From contig BFEA01000471.1 in the NCBI GenBank assembly GCA_003427395.1, forward strand, positions 263,869 to 312,268: DNA of 48,400 nucleotides, written 5' to 3'. The notes beneath the pieces are model-generated. The model did not search any database and was not told where the DNA came from. It was given only the letters and a program-made list of their open reading frames with translations. This document shows positions 20,360 through 32,215 of this stretch, piece after piece; positions within the stretch are counted from its first letter, which is position 1, and each line of letters begins with the position of its first letter. A program made the position numbers and the translations under genes. The DNA is from Chara braunii. Lineage: Eukaryota > Streptophyta > Charophyceae > Charales > Characeae.

Positions 20360-20795
20360 AGAGGAGGAGGAGGAGGAGGAGGAGGGCAACTAGGAGACGG
20401 ACGCGAGGGGGGAAAGGAGGCGGTAATAACAAGTAGAATGGCTATCAATTTGCCCAAGAAACAGGAGCAGCAGGCGACAAAGCAAAAGCAGGGAAAGATG
20501 AGAGGTGATGACAAGGAAGAGGTGATGTTGTGGAGGAGGACGTCGAAGGAGGACGGTGTGGAAGATGGGGAGGTGTGGTGGAAAAGATCGAGGAGGTGAA
20601 TTTGCAAGAGGAGGAGGTGGTGGAGGTGGTGGAGGTGGTGGAGGTGGTGGAGGTGGTGGAGGAGGGGGAGGAGGGGGAGGGGTTAGACGCGGCAGAGCCG
20701 ACGACAAGGCGTCCAGGAGGACTCTGCTGCTGCTTGTACAGCTGGCGGGTACAGGCACCAGCAGCAGAGCCGACGACAAGGCGTCCAGGAGGACT
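20360..20795. repeat. (GGA)n and (GGTGGA)n tracts plus 32-bp direct repeat
   Basis: (GGA)n near 20361-20385 and about 80 bases of (ggtgga)n/(ggaggg)n at 20611-20683 give many closely spaced G-runs. A 32-bp unit starting gcagagccgacgacaaggcg follows at 20692-20723 and again at 20764-20795 (72-bp spacing). Confidence 0.85.
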
Positions 20796-21077
20796 GTAAC
20801 GGTGATGCACTTGAAAGTTGATAACCGAGCACCGCCGCTGGCTGCGCTGCGTGGGCGGGTCCTTTGCCGAACCCCCAAATAACAGCAACCGCAAACATCG
20901 CGCGACACGGAGACAGTAACTACACTTCGCGGAAACCCTGCTTCCACCACCCCTGGTTCCTACTCCCCGTCGCTTATCCTCCTCCTCCTCCTCCTCCTCC
21001 TCGGTTCTCGGCATCTCTCGGTCTCCAAAAACAGATGCTCTTCCCGCACATACCTTCTTCGTCGCACAGTCACGTTT

Positions 21078-21147
21078 TTTTTTGTGGAGTTGTGTATAGC
21101 GAACATGGCAACACACACACACACACACACAAACACACAAACACACA
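21078..21147 (+). repeat. dispersed repeat fragment with (CA)n tail, copy 1
   Basis: ttttgtggagttgtgtatag, then cgaacatggcaacacac and a (CA)n tract. The same arrangement (ttttgtggagttgcatatag, then agaacataataacacatag and (TG)n) occurs at about 32091-32188. Confidence 0.6.
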
Positions 21148-21268
21148 GGTCTCCATACATATGTTCTTCCCGCAGATGCCCTCCGTGTCCACTCCTCGTT
21201 TCATCTTCGCCCCCTAGTTCTCCAGGACACGAACCTGTAGGCCTCCCAAGTTTCTCCGCCTCCTTCGC

Positions 21269-21868
<600 letters not shown>

Positions 21869-22372
21869 GTGCGTGTGTGCCGTGTGACACCCATTTATTG
21901 ACCCATCAAAATCAATGACAAGCTATTCATCCTGTACACAGGCTTGCCTCCCGACGAAGGAACGCACTGTTTGCACCCCTGTGGGGCCTCCCTTTTGCCC
22001 GTGTTTGCACACTTGGATCATGTTTGCTCCTCAAATGGTTTCTTGCCTTTTTCTCTCTCTCCATAGCTCACCATGGACCCATATGGTTGAACATTGTTGG
22101 ATTCACACTTTCAGGCGGAAGCAGAAGCAGCCCCATTCCCATCATTACAAATATACTTTCATCACTGATTGGACTGCTCTAATCAGCCGTCACAGAAGGA
22201 GACAAACTACTGTAACTGCAGGCAGCGAAACAAGAGACCCGATCGAGAGCGAAAATGCGCCATCAACCCAGAGCAGCATGCATGGTTGACAAGAAAGCTG
22301 CAAGCAGATTTTGAGCACATGCAGACGTAGAACTGCCATCATGGAAACAAAACCGGCGGCAGCGCCAGCAAT

Positions 22373-22496
22373 GGGCCTCGCTGCACTACTCTCGACAAGT
22401 GCAAAACGAGAGAGGGAAAGTTCCCGTAGCACATGGAAAGATACGCCGCCATGATTTTTATTTTCTGTGCATGTCGAGAGTAGTGGAGCGAGGCCC
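22373..22496. repeat. 25-bp inverted repeat, 74-bp spacer
   Basis: Arms 22373-22397 and 22472-22496 (gggcctcgctgcactactct... and its inverse) match at 24 of 25 positions. No flanking duplication recognised; possibly a small foldback element. Confidence 0.75.
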
Positions 22497-22879
22497 AATT
22501 ACACCAACTATAGGGGGAGGGATATGAAGGGGATGCTTGGCGCTGCGGGCACGCTACTGCAGATGAGCGCCCCGTTCCACGCCGGCAGATTCAGTGTTGC
22601 TGTTTTATACCCTCATCGCCTCGCCTTCTTTAGTCACCGGGTGACCATCGACGACAGAGTTCCAATCTTGCGCAGGTGCGCAAGAGAGACAGAGAAGGAA
22701 GGAGAGGGGGCGGGGTGGGGGGAGCGGGAGCGCGCGCTCGAGAGAGAGAGAGAGTGCGAGAGCTTTCACTTAACCTTGCCCACCTTCGCACTCGATCCGC
22801 TCCAGTTCAAGTCAACGATCTTGAGATATCGTCATTAAGCTAACCGGCCCATGTAATTCGGAATTATTTTGTTCTGTCC

Positions 22880-22955
22880 ATCTGGATTCGAACCCTGGAC
22901 TGTATTTTAACGGTTCATGGGTGTACCAACTTAACTCACCCATGAACCGTTGGCT
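22880..22955 (-). mobile_element. tRNA-derived SINE head (minus strand), family 1
   Basis: On the minus strand, A-box-like gagttaagttggta (22937-22924) is followed by a consensus B box ggttcgaatcc (22894-22884), start-to-start 43 nt. The head aligns well with the sequence at 40340-40270 (shared ggtacac..., tacag, agatgg), so both are copies of one SINE family. Part of the head also forms a hairpin (aacggttcatgggt and its inverse). The cloverleaf is not complete, so this is not a tRNA gene. The 3' end is not resolved. Confidence 0.55.
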
Positions 22956-23100
22956 CAACTTCGAATCGACCAATTGTCAGATGAACAATATTAAAATCAT
23001 TCTGAATTACATACATGGGGCCGGTCAGTTTTTGTTTTTGTTTTTCGACCTTCCTTCTTTTTCTTCTTTGTTTTTGGCAAAATTGCATCTGTACCCCACT

Positions 23101-23272
23101 CAAAGATGGGAATACATGCTATGTCCAGTCCCAGTGCCAACTTGCACCTATACCCGGAACTGCCGGTGGAAATTATTTGCATGTCCAAAGATGGGAATAC
23201 ATGCTATGTCCAGTCCCAGTGCCAACTTGCACCTATAGCCGGAAAACTGCGGGTGGAAATTATTTGCATGCC
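23101..23272. repeat. 85-bp tandem duplication
   Basis: Units start caaagatgggaatacatgct at 23101 and 23186 and end near gtggaaattatttgcatg. Differences are a C/G change and a two-base insertion. Confidence 0.9.
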
Positions 23273-23720
23273 CAGGACTGAGGTGGACCCAGGTTGGTAC
23301 CGCAAAATTGCAGTTATAACAAACTACCGGAATGTACAAATTATGGACATACCCAGGCAAAATTATGGGCATACAGGGGACTGAGGTGGACCTGCCAAAT
23401 TACTCATATACCCTAGTACCGGATGCCTGAATTTATGCTCATACCCAGCAGCTGCTGGGCAACAACGGTCCACGTGGTGGGCATGAGCATAATTTTGTGG
23501 TTGCCATCCAAGGCCCGCCCCCGGCTGTGCGTACACCCGCAGTTTTGCCAGCCCGTTTCTGGGCATGGGCATAATTTCGCTGCCTGGAACTCAGGGCCTG
23601 TGGGACTGGGTATGCCTACAATTTCGCACAGGGAAAAAGTCGGGTACTATGCAAAGTTGAACAGGGTCCGGGTATAGATGCAAGTTGGGCGCTCGCACTG
23701 GGTATAGCGGGTACAAATGC
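23273..23720. repeat. degenerate array of gggtatg / caaaatt modules
   Basis: Short words gggcata or catacccag alternate with caaaattatg or aatttcgc about every 30-45 bases, with taccgg interspersed. The same vocabulary occurs at 1435-1530 and 31620-31700, suggesting a dispersed oligomeric repeat family. Confidence 0.5.
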
Positions 23721-24714
23721 AATTTCCCCCTTTTTCTTTTTCTTCTTTTTGACGGGCCTAGTGCCCAAGGCTGAATTACTCTCTGCCAGAAAACGGGCCC
23801 GGTATCCCTTTCAGAAAGAAAGGGGGCGGCCCCATCGGAATGGTCCAGGCACTACTTGTTCATTCCAGCGCCGCAGAACAAGACCAAAAGTGATATAAAT
23901 GTGTGACACCCCAATAGGGCACAGTGCAAAACAAAGAAGAAAACCAAGAAAGAAGGCAACCATCCAAAGTTGTCTCTGCCCCTTGCAAAACCGTCTCGCC
24001 ACCCATGTGGCAGGGGTCTGTGTCCACGAAACCCCAACTGAAGACACAGGCCCCGCAAAACCCACACTCTCCTCCTTGTGATTCAGGGTCGATTGTACCT
24101 CTCCCCGCACTCACCATTACCCATAACCGCCAACTCCCACCATGATGGCGTTTTTGCAAGCCAGCAGATATACCCTACCACCTGCGCGGCAGGGCCCAAG
24201 ACCCCGCGAAACCCTCCTTGCTCCTCGCTATTTAGGGTAAACCACTGCTGCAATCTGCATCCACTCCCAAACGGAGTTTCACCGCCGTCCATGATGAAGT
24301 CCCTGCGGAGCTACTATGATCACCAATTCATCTCATAAAAATCAGATGATAGCAAAAACCAAAAGCGATTACAATGAGACGGCTTTCAAATTTACATATC
24401 CTACTTCTGCTTGATATCTTCTTTACCCAGCAAAACTACCCTACCACTCACACGATAGGGATTGAAGACCCCAACCTCCTTTCTGCATCGAATCCCTAAG
24501 AAATCCCAACGCCCATCACGACTGAGTCTCTGCAGAGAAACACTCCCTCATCCATCGCACCGCGTTGCTAAATTCACACTAGTAAAACCAAAGGAAACCC
24601 CAAAGGCAAAAACTCCACGGGAAAAAAAAACAACAACAAACAACGTGAAACATCCATCTTACCACTTTGCTAAAGTCAAAGTAGTAAAAAACGGAAGCAA
24701 ACCCGTCCAAGTTG
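23721..24714. repeat. imperfect long-unit tandem repeats
   Basis: Three diverged units share ccacc...ggcaggg, ccccgcaaaaccc/ccccgcgaaaccc and attyagggt: around 23995-24095, 24160-24250 and 24425-24480. Spacing is irregular (roughly 180 and 260 bases). No coding signal. Confidence 0.4.
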
Positions 24715-25279
24715 TATCCCGGTCATCATCGTGACAACAACAGAATTCCACAGCCCCGAGGTGATGACATTCCCGCTATATCCCGCACAAGCGGTTATCG
24801 GGTAGCTGAAAATTCAGGAATGAAAATTATGAAGTGAGAGTTTTGGGCAGTCTGAAAATCGTGAATGGTCCTGAAATGGTAAAAGATCTGAAGACCCTGA
24901 AAACCACCTGTTTAGGCAGGCTGCATCCTGAAGTGGTGAAGGGTGTCCTGAAGTGGTCAAGTGAGAGTTTTGAGCAGTCTGAAAATCCTGAATGGTCCTG
25001 AAGTGGTGAAAGGTCCGAAGACCATGAAAACCACCCTTCACTACTTGAGGATGCAGCCTGCCTAAACACGTGGTTTTCAGGGTCTTCGGAGCTTTCACCA
25101 CTTCATGACCATTCAGGATTTCCATACATGAATGAACCTGAAGTGGTGAAAGGTTCGAAGACCCTGAAAACCACCTGTTTAGGCAGGCTGCATCCTGAAG
25201 TGCTGAAGGGTGTCCTGAAGTGGTGATGAAAAATACGACTGCTGTTAACCTTCTCTCATATCCCGGTCATCATCGTGAC
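24715..25279. repeat. foldback cluster between 21-bp direct repeats
   Basis: Identical 21-mers (tatcccggtcatcatcgtga plus c) stand at 24715-24735 and 25259-25279. Between them, modules built on cctgaagtggtgaa and accacctgtttaggcaggct occur in direct order (about 24868-24960, 25135-25227) and inverted (25030-25120). The inverted and last copies form arms of about 80 bases with a short loop. Confidence 0.8.
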
Positions 25280-26520
25280 CTCCAGGCCATACCGTGCGAC
25301 CACAATCATCAAAACACCGCTGCTGCCAACGAGACATATCGGCGCCCATGCACTCCACCAAACGGGTCACCACCGATTGTCAGCTCGAGCTGCCCCCTTG
25401 AAACAATGCCAGGTACAAAAACAAACGTCGACCACAATGGGGTTGCGGGCTTCACCCTAAATAATCGCTCGGAATCGCAATCATGACGCATATGCCGAAA
25501 GCAAGACAATAACCGAAGGCAGCTAAACACTAGCACTTTCATTGTGAAAAATAAACCACGGCTCATCATGTTGAACCTTTGAGACTCTCACAAGTCAATT
25601 ATCGAGAGCAAGACAATAACAGACCAATAAGCCATATTACCGAGGAACAATCAGCAACAACATGTAAAAGAGGAGAAAAAGCTCCAGCAAGAAGATTGAG
25701 AAACAACTCCGCAACACGTACAAAAACGAACATCCACTATAAAAAAAACAAGCAAAACATCGAGCACATGTTCTAACTAAGACTCTCGCCTGAACCCACA
25801 ATCGATGAGAGAGCAACTAAGAGAAGTCAAAATCAACCATCCTAACTACGAAAGGACACACAAACCACTAAAAATTCATTCAAACGAAACAAGTGAGAGC
25901 AACATACAACCCTCAACAAAAACATACACCTTCAAAACACATTAAAAGCAAGTAGAATAACATGCACGTGAGGAAAAACAATAAGAGCACTCATATAATA
26001 CTAATAAGCACAAAGCACAACCACATACCCTGCAAAATTCAGGACTAGCAGTGAACAACGATAAAAAAATGCATATCTAATGTAACGAGCACGTATCTTC
26101 AACAACCATATCTCCTGACATCATCACAATCATCGAATGATAGGGGAAGAATGTTAAGTTTCAGCATGGAAACCCAACAACCCTTTTAAGCCTCAAGTCA
26201 ATCATCTTTTCCTGATGGCAAGGACAACTATCAGCAGAGATGCGTTCCCCTCCCAGATCATGCAACAGATTGCAGACACCACCACTTCCCATGTCATCTA
26301 GCAGATTGCAAGCACCACTATCAGAAGAAAAGTTTTTAAACCATGCGAAGTTACAGGCGCAGTCCACCATCGACATAAGAACGAAACCTCAACTAGAGAA
26401 CAAGGGAGAAACATGGATACTAAAGTACTTAAGAGACGCTTGAAAAACTGTCTCAAAAGTTCTATATTTAAATACCAAAGGAACACAAACGTCCACGCAA
26501 TCAGTTTACGTATACGGTGT
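25280..26520. other. AT-rich, no gene recognised
   Basis: A-rich plus strand with short frames only. A minor duplicated word (cagattgca...caccac) is present at about 26265 and 26302. Confidence 0.5.
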
Positions 26521-26686
26521 GTTGTGACAGCCGGTCATTGCCCTCTAGCCTCCACCACATCCCTCACACTCCCTACAAAGCCATGAGGGTAGTGTTCTAG
26601 TTTTAATAGATGTCCCGAAGGATGAGCTGACCAGTTCAATTATGATATCTCGAGGTTGTTGCCCTTTAAAAAAAAAAAAAAAAAAG
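26521..26686 (+). other. possible retroposon remnant with A-run
   Basis: About 150 bases of moderately GC-rich sequence ending in ccctttaaaaaaaaaaaaaa (A-run to about 26685). The A-run and composition change suggest a retroposed fragment. No tRNA boxes or target duplication were found, so the call is weak. Confidence 0.25.
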
Positions 26687-26699
26687 TCAATTTAAAATT

Positions 26700-27510
26700 T
26701 AAAAAAAATGGATTTAGAAAAACAAAAAGTGTTACATTTACTACTACTAAAATGTTTGGTGTTTATATTAACTAGCTTCCCCACCAGTGGCTCCACCTGA
26801 CTCCTTGACCACCGCTATGTATCCCCTTAATTGTGAGAGGTAGCTATGCTTGCAGAGATCCCCTGTATAGGCTTTAGAGTAGTGGTAGGGTAGTGAAAGG
26901 TGAAATTGAGTAAAAATATAGCTTAGATTATATAAGTTGAAATAGAATGGAAACAAAGGGCACACCCCTATCTCATTGATAACTCCGTTCAACCTACCCA
27001 ATAACCTAAGCTTTGTCCAACCCAAAAATGAGAAAACTCGCACAAGAGATCTACTGCAACAAAGTTGGAAAAAACAAAACATCGAAAACAACCCAGATTG
27101 ACTATCACAGAGGAAGTAATGGCTTATACTAAGGGGAACCTCATAATGGTCATTCATGCTGATTTTTATATAGAAAGAAATCATAAAACACCAAACACAC
27201 AATGACAGAATCAAGATTCGTCACAACATGGGGACATACTCCGAACTAAGTCAGTTAAATACCTACCTTACTCTACCTCCGTTTTGGTTCATTTTTGTTT
27301 GAGGAGGAAGAGAAAAGAGTGATGGTTTTTGACATATGAATCGAGCTGGGCAAGTGTGTCTGGTTGGTTTTCAGGCAAACAAGTCCAATGGATGAAAACA
27401 TTAAAATAAGGGTAAGTTGGGGAAAAAAGGATTGAATGAGGGAGGGAGCAAAGATCTTGGTACTATAAGAATAAGAAAATTAGGAAACAAGGTAAGGAAA
27501 AGTTAACAAT
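26700..27510. other. no gene recognised
   Basis: AT-rich. A minus-strand frame of 148 codons (27214-26768) has hydrophobic stretches but no recognisable domain or supporting signals; I do not call it a gene. Confidence 0.4.
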
Positions 27511-27518
27511 GATAGGGT

Positions 27519-27960
27519 TACCTGTCTAGGAGCATGAGGCGAAAGTTAGAACAACGACTAGTTACCTGTTTATGAGCATAAGGCAAAAGTTAGAACCTTG
27601 GTCATTGTGTCCCATAGGGAGTTTCACGACCAATGTACAATTGCTTACCGGTGATAAGCAACCGGACTAGTACCCCCCAAAATATAATGGTTTTGTTTTC
27701 TTAAAATAAAATAAAAATGTCGAAGCAACACGAAGCGCTGCATTGAGCAAGCTGAAATGAAGACTAAGCTCACACCCTTCATGTTATCGACACCTTCTTC
27801 CACCCTGCCTAACAATCAAAAGTTTGTCCTACCTAGCAATCAAAAGCATAACTGGAATAATTAAGAAATTCGGGTACTTCACAGTTCTACCTAGCAATTA
27901 AAAGCACAATTGAAATAATCAAAAAAACTCGGGTACTACACAGTCCTACCAGGCAATTTA
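27519..27960. repeat. two short tandem duplications
   Basis: A 44-bp-spaced pair sharing gagcat(g/a)aggc(g/a)aaagttagaac near 27519-27595. Then a 58-59 bp unit starting ctacctagcaat at 27829, 27887 and (partial) 27946, containing ctcgggtact or ttcgggtact. Confidence 0.75.
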
Positions 27961-28115
27961 CATCCCTAAGGTTGCGGCATAGTGGGTTGTCGCCCATTTG
28001 TCAAGGTGAACGAATTTTCACGGTGGGCGACTGGTGCAAAAACTGGTATTTGCGGTTCAAAATTTCGTGCTAACTGCTTCTCCATGCTTTAGCAACGGAC
28101 CAACAATTACCAAAG

Positions 28116-28120
<5 letters not shown>

Positions 28121-28182
<62 letters not shown>

Positions 28183-28377
28183 GCGCGCGCACACGCTCAC
28201 TCTCTCTTACACACACACACGCACTTAGGCCCATTGTTTTGGCTCATTGGGCCAGACTCAAAATTCGCAATTCTAAGGATGCGGTATGATGGATTCGAAC
28301 ATCTCTATCTTTGCACAATACTGACAATACTGAAAGGGAACAAATCTCTCCCCCCTTCCCCCCCCCCCCCCCCTTCT

Positions 28378-28458
<81 letters not shown>
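28121..28458. repeat. (CT)n microsatellites and (C)n-TT-(CT)n compound
   Basis: (CT)n at about 28121-28181, then a C-run (28350-28374) leading through tt into (CT)n to 28458. These are the last long CT/GA tracts in the window. Confidence 0.95.
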
Positions 28459-28460
<2 letters not shown>

Positions 28461-30735
28461 GAAAACAAAGAAACACAAGCCCTTAGGGTTGCGTTCCCAA
28501 TACTTGACGATAGGCCATCAAAAATACAAACAAAACAAAACAGGAAACTCATAAAATTGCACAAGCCAACCACCCAAAGTGAGGCGGCTAAAGCAAAATA
28601 TTTCAAACCATCTTATATAGGTTGTGTCCCCTGTATGCAGTGTCTACGTCACCGAAGAAAAAAAAAGGAGAAGACAAAGGCCCAAATTCGACACAAATGT
28701 TTAGCAAGTCAGGAAAGCAGGTCCAACGGCTATTGAATTTTTAAAAGAGTGCGAAGTGAAGTCTTTGTTTTACATATCGGCGACGTCAGCCACTCACTGC
28801 ATAAAACTACTGAGTTGCAAAAAGTCCATAATATCCATAAAATCACATTGTGGATACACTTTTCTGAATAGGTGAGCGATATGTTGACCCTCTGGTAGCG
28901 AGCTACTGCCCTCAGAAGAATAAACCTGTTTGACCTGCAAGGCTAAGAGACTGGAATGATCATCAATCCTAGAAGTGGCAAGAAAGCTCACAATGTAGGC
29001 ACACATGCCAAAAGTCTTCAATTCGAGTTCTCAATCATAATACAAAGAGGGGAAACCTCGAAGGTTTTCTAAGTACAACAAGAGTCGTCGACACTGGTGT
29101 ATGTATCATCACCCACAAAATGTTGGATTGTTTCACCACCGAGAGGTTTATGAGTAGTTTTTAGAAAGCGGAAAAAACTTGGGACAAGCGACTAAGGGAG
29201 TCGTTTATACAACCAAAAGTTATCGACCTCCTATAAACTATTCAGTTGACGTTCACTTTTGATAGAGACATTTGATACCCCAAACGGCTAGACACCGGAT
29301 CATAACAGAGGGTGAAGTCGTCCTAGGAACAATAGGCAATTTGGAAGAAGATATAATCGAACAGAAAGGTTGTGTTGAGTCGGGATAGTTGAGCACAAAG
29401 ACTGGGAGCCATTCCGAAAGAAGGGGTAATGGGGACTCGTCATGTGTAGGGCGCAGAGGGGGGCATGAGGAGTGAGGAGAGGATGCTACATCCCAACAAA
29501 AAGTATGCACTTGCATAAGATTGCGTGTTGATTCCACTTTTGACAGTCCGATTGGGTCTTGATCTGTTGCATATTTGTACTAGCCACTGGTATGAAATGC
29601 CATCCCAACTCGAAGCACTTGTTGCCCACTTTGTGGGATTACCTGCAGGAGGGAATGATGGTGTTGGGCCTGGTCCCACAAGCCTGACAAGGATGGGATA
29701 GGGACTAGAGAGGTTTCCAATCTCTTCGCTGGAACTCCCATATGTCTGCTAGCGTGCCAATCCTTCTAGACATCCCAAAGTTTCCAAAAGCCCCTTCCCC
29801 CAAAAATGGGAAGGGGAGGCTCTCGGATGAGACAATCTTAGGGTTATTAAGGAGAGGTTGGGTCATGATACGGTCCAATGTTCCGGGGGGGGGGAAGCAA
29901 ACGGAGGCAATAGGGACACCATGCTTTCAAAATGCCTGCCCAAATACTACCCGATAGGCGTTTGTGCAGGTACACCTGACTTAGCACCGCAATCCAAAGG
30001 CAATGAACCGTGCCCCAATCCCATCTGGTCAACAAGACGAACTTGACCAATTGTCTCCAAGCGGCAAGTGGGCCTGCTAGGGACCGACCGCGACAACAAA
30101 GCCCCAATTTGATAAGGTGGGTCAAGAATCGATAAACCCCCCTCCCTTTATGGTTGAGTGACCACTCCCCGAGCAACTTTGGGAAGGTACGGATGGTCTG
30201 ATATTTCTTCTTCCAAAAGATGGTGAGTGGCTAAGTGACAGATAAGTCGTTGTGCCAAGGGGTCGAGTTGAAAGACTGCTCTTTGGTACCACAAGGTCGA
30301 GAAAACAACATTGTGGGTGATCAAGAAGCATCCGAACATATTGACTCCTTTTTGACTCGCCCATGGACACAAAGTCGTTTTGACAGCGGCCAATGCTTGA
30401 CTAACATAAGTCATAACTTGGGTGCAAACGAGACATGGTGCCCCCGTGAGTGCTCTTGCTGAACATGGGTGACCCACTCTCAACCCCCAATGCCAAAAGG
30501 GGTAAGCCGCGGGGGAAGCAGGAGAAAAGATTTGGACCGGTTGACCCTGGTCTAGAAGATGTGGCAAAACAAAGCAATCGCATTTTGTAGGACATGACAA
30601 GCGCTATCCGTCAACGGGGTGAAAGTCACCGAGTTGGCAGCGAAGGATTTAATTTTTATACATTTACTCGAAAGGAACAGAAACCCAGGTATACCCGAAT
30701 CAGCTCAGAAAATTGAGTGTATCACTTCATCAAAT

Positions 30736-30978
30736 TTAAAAGATAACGTATGGGGAGATTGTGCATCCCTGGCGCACAGACCTTCCCAGTGATACCGGGG
30801 GAGAAAGTGTGTCATTAGTGCTCAATCGAAAGGTTATGTTCTTGTACAATGCCTCAACAACGTGCTTGAACCTCGACCCAAATCTAAACGTTGACAGGGT
30901 GTCTTGGAGAAACTCCCAACCCACCCTATCGTAAACTTCTTGAAGATCAAGAAGTTTCTTGAAGATCAAGAAGGGCAA
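30736..30978 (-). pseudogene. LINE reverse transcriptase fragment (motifs A and B)
   Basis: 80 codons reading LQEVYDRVGWEFLQ and then SLGRSVRQGCTISPYVIF, the core palm sequences of a non-LTR reverse transcriptase. The first catalytic Asp position appears altered (LQEV in place of LDxxKA). Part of the decayed minus-strand LINE; not functional. Confidence 0.8.
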
Positions 30979-31107
30979 TTGCGCTTCGTTCCTCCTTTGC
31001 AGCCACTATTTCAATGATTTGTTTCACTGCCAACACATTTGTTCATGATACAACGCTCTCTTTAGGAAACCGATATGAGACGAATGAATGAGAAATTGTA
31101 AAACTAG

Positions 31108-31335
31108 CTAGAGGTGCAATGTGAATATTTTAGATAATATTTTGTAGAGTATCGACGTCAAGATAATGAGCCACCAATTGCAAACCTCTGATTGGTCCCC
31201 CTTTTTAAAAACGAATATGATAGTTCCTGTTATTATTTTAAGCGGGAAGGACACACCTTGGAATATAAATTGAAGGGTATAACTGATATTTGGTACCACG
31301 CGCATCTGATGTCGCCTGAAAAATAAGTGTGACAA
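31108..31335 (-). pseudogene. LINE reverse transcriptase fragment (fingers)
   Basis: About 75 codons with IIFVFKKGDQSEVCNWWLI, the conserved xFKKGD...NWRPIS block in degraded form (WW in place of RP). It lies directly upstream, in element order, of the 30978-30736 fragment. Confidence 0.75.
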
Positions 31336-31450
31336 CCCGTCTTGACCAAGAACCTTATGCAGGGGTAAAACGCCATACTAACCTTTGATGCAATAATTGA
31401 CACTTCCAGTTGTTGCATCTGAGATTAGGGCAGTGACCACAATCCTTAAC

Positions 31451-32090
31451 TTTGATTGAAATGTGCATTTGAAATTAAAAACAAAAACAAAAAATGTATT
31501 GCATTTCGTGGTTTCCATCGTCAAAAATTATAATTAAAATTTATCAAAGTCGCCAAAGACAAGGTACAATGGTACATTGGCGACTTTGGTGATTTTTAAT
31601 TCGCCTTATTTTTATTGTCGTCGCCAAAGTCCAGGTACTCGCAGTTTTGCATACCCCTCCTCCGCTCCTTTGGTCCGGTACGCCAAAGCCACATGGTAAT
31701 TATTTGTCCACGGGACGAGCCTTATTCCGATATAGTATGACTCAATCGAAGGTAGCTCGGCGTAATAGAGAAGACAGTAGGGACACACACACACACATCG
31801 ATCATGCCATTGGGTATTATAACGAGGTGGATGTGTAGAGTGGGTTTAATGATTATGACGAATTAGTTTCTCAAACTTACTTTAGGATTTTGAACTGCCT
31901 ATATGCCAGGATCGCAGCGTTGGTATGAAAAAAGTCTACAACTTTTTGCAAAGGTACCTTTCACTCTGGGTTACGGGCGAAAGGTGAGTCCTTATCCATC
32001 AATCAATGCACCATGGGCAAACCGTCGGGGTTCAACCTCCTTATGAGTCGATTAAAGTCTGATGAAATAGTTTGGAACAACCATGTGCTT
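31451..32090. other. no gene seen
   Basis: Includes a piece (about 31620-31700) with the same words as the 23.3-23.7 kb array (cagttttgcataccc, ggtaattatttg). A short hairpin-like pair (cgccaaagacaaggtac, gtacattggcgac) lies near 31550-31585. Confidence 0.4.
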
Positions 32091-32127
32091 TTGTGGAGTT
32101 GCATATAGAGAACATAATAACACATAG

Positions 32128-32201
<74 letters not shown>

Positions 32202-32215
32202 AAAAAAAAAAAAAA
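32091..32215 (+). repeat. dispersed repeat fragment, copy 2, with (TG)n
   Basis: ttttgtggagttgcatatag leads into a (TG)n tract at about 32131-32188, then short GA and A runs. Compare 21078-21147. Confidence 0.65.

Larger units (their letters stand above)
28790..31450 (-). mobile_element. decayed L1-like LINE (minus strand)
   Basis: Fragments of one LINE protein lie in order on the minus strand in several frames. 31335-31108 has FKKGDQSEVCNW (RT fingers). 30978-30736 has YDRVGWEF (motif A region) and RSVRQGCTISPY (motif B). 30600-30148 and 30176-29847 hold a Trp/Leu-rich post-RT region. 29679-29253 and 29021-28794 look like C-terminal remnants. Stops and frame changes are frequent and the motif C aspartates are not recovered, so this copy is much older than the plus-strand LINE at 2.15-5.77 kb and belongs to a different subfamily. 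Ends and target duplications are not resolved. Confidence 0.75.

Noticed and set aside
20445-21146. 233-codon minus-strand frame (Pro/Ser/Thr-rich)
   Set aside because: Generated by (CCT)n/(CCACCT)n repeats and simple sequence; no domain or gene signals.
29745-29790. Faint resemblance to the reverse complement of U6 (tgccaatccttctagacatc)
   Set aside because: Only about 20 bases match loosely and the region is coding remnant of the minus-strand LINE.
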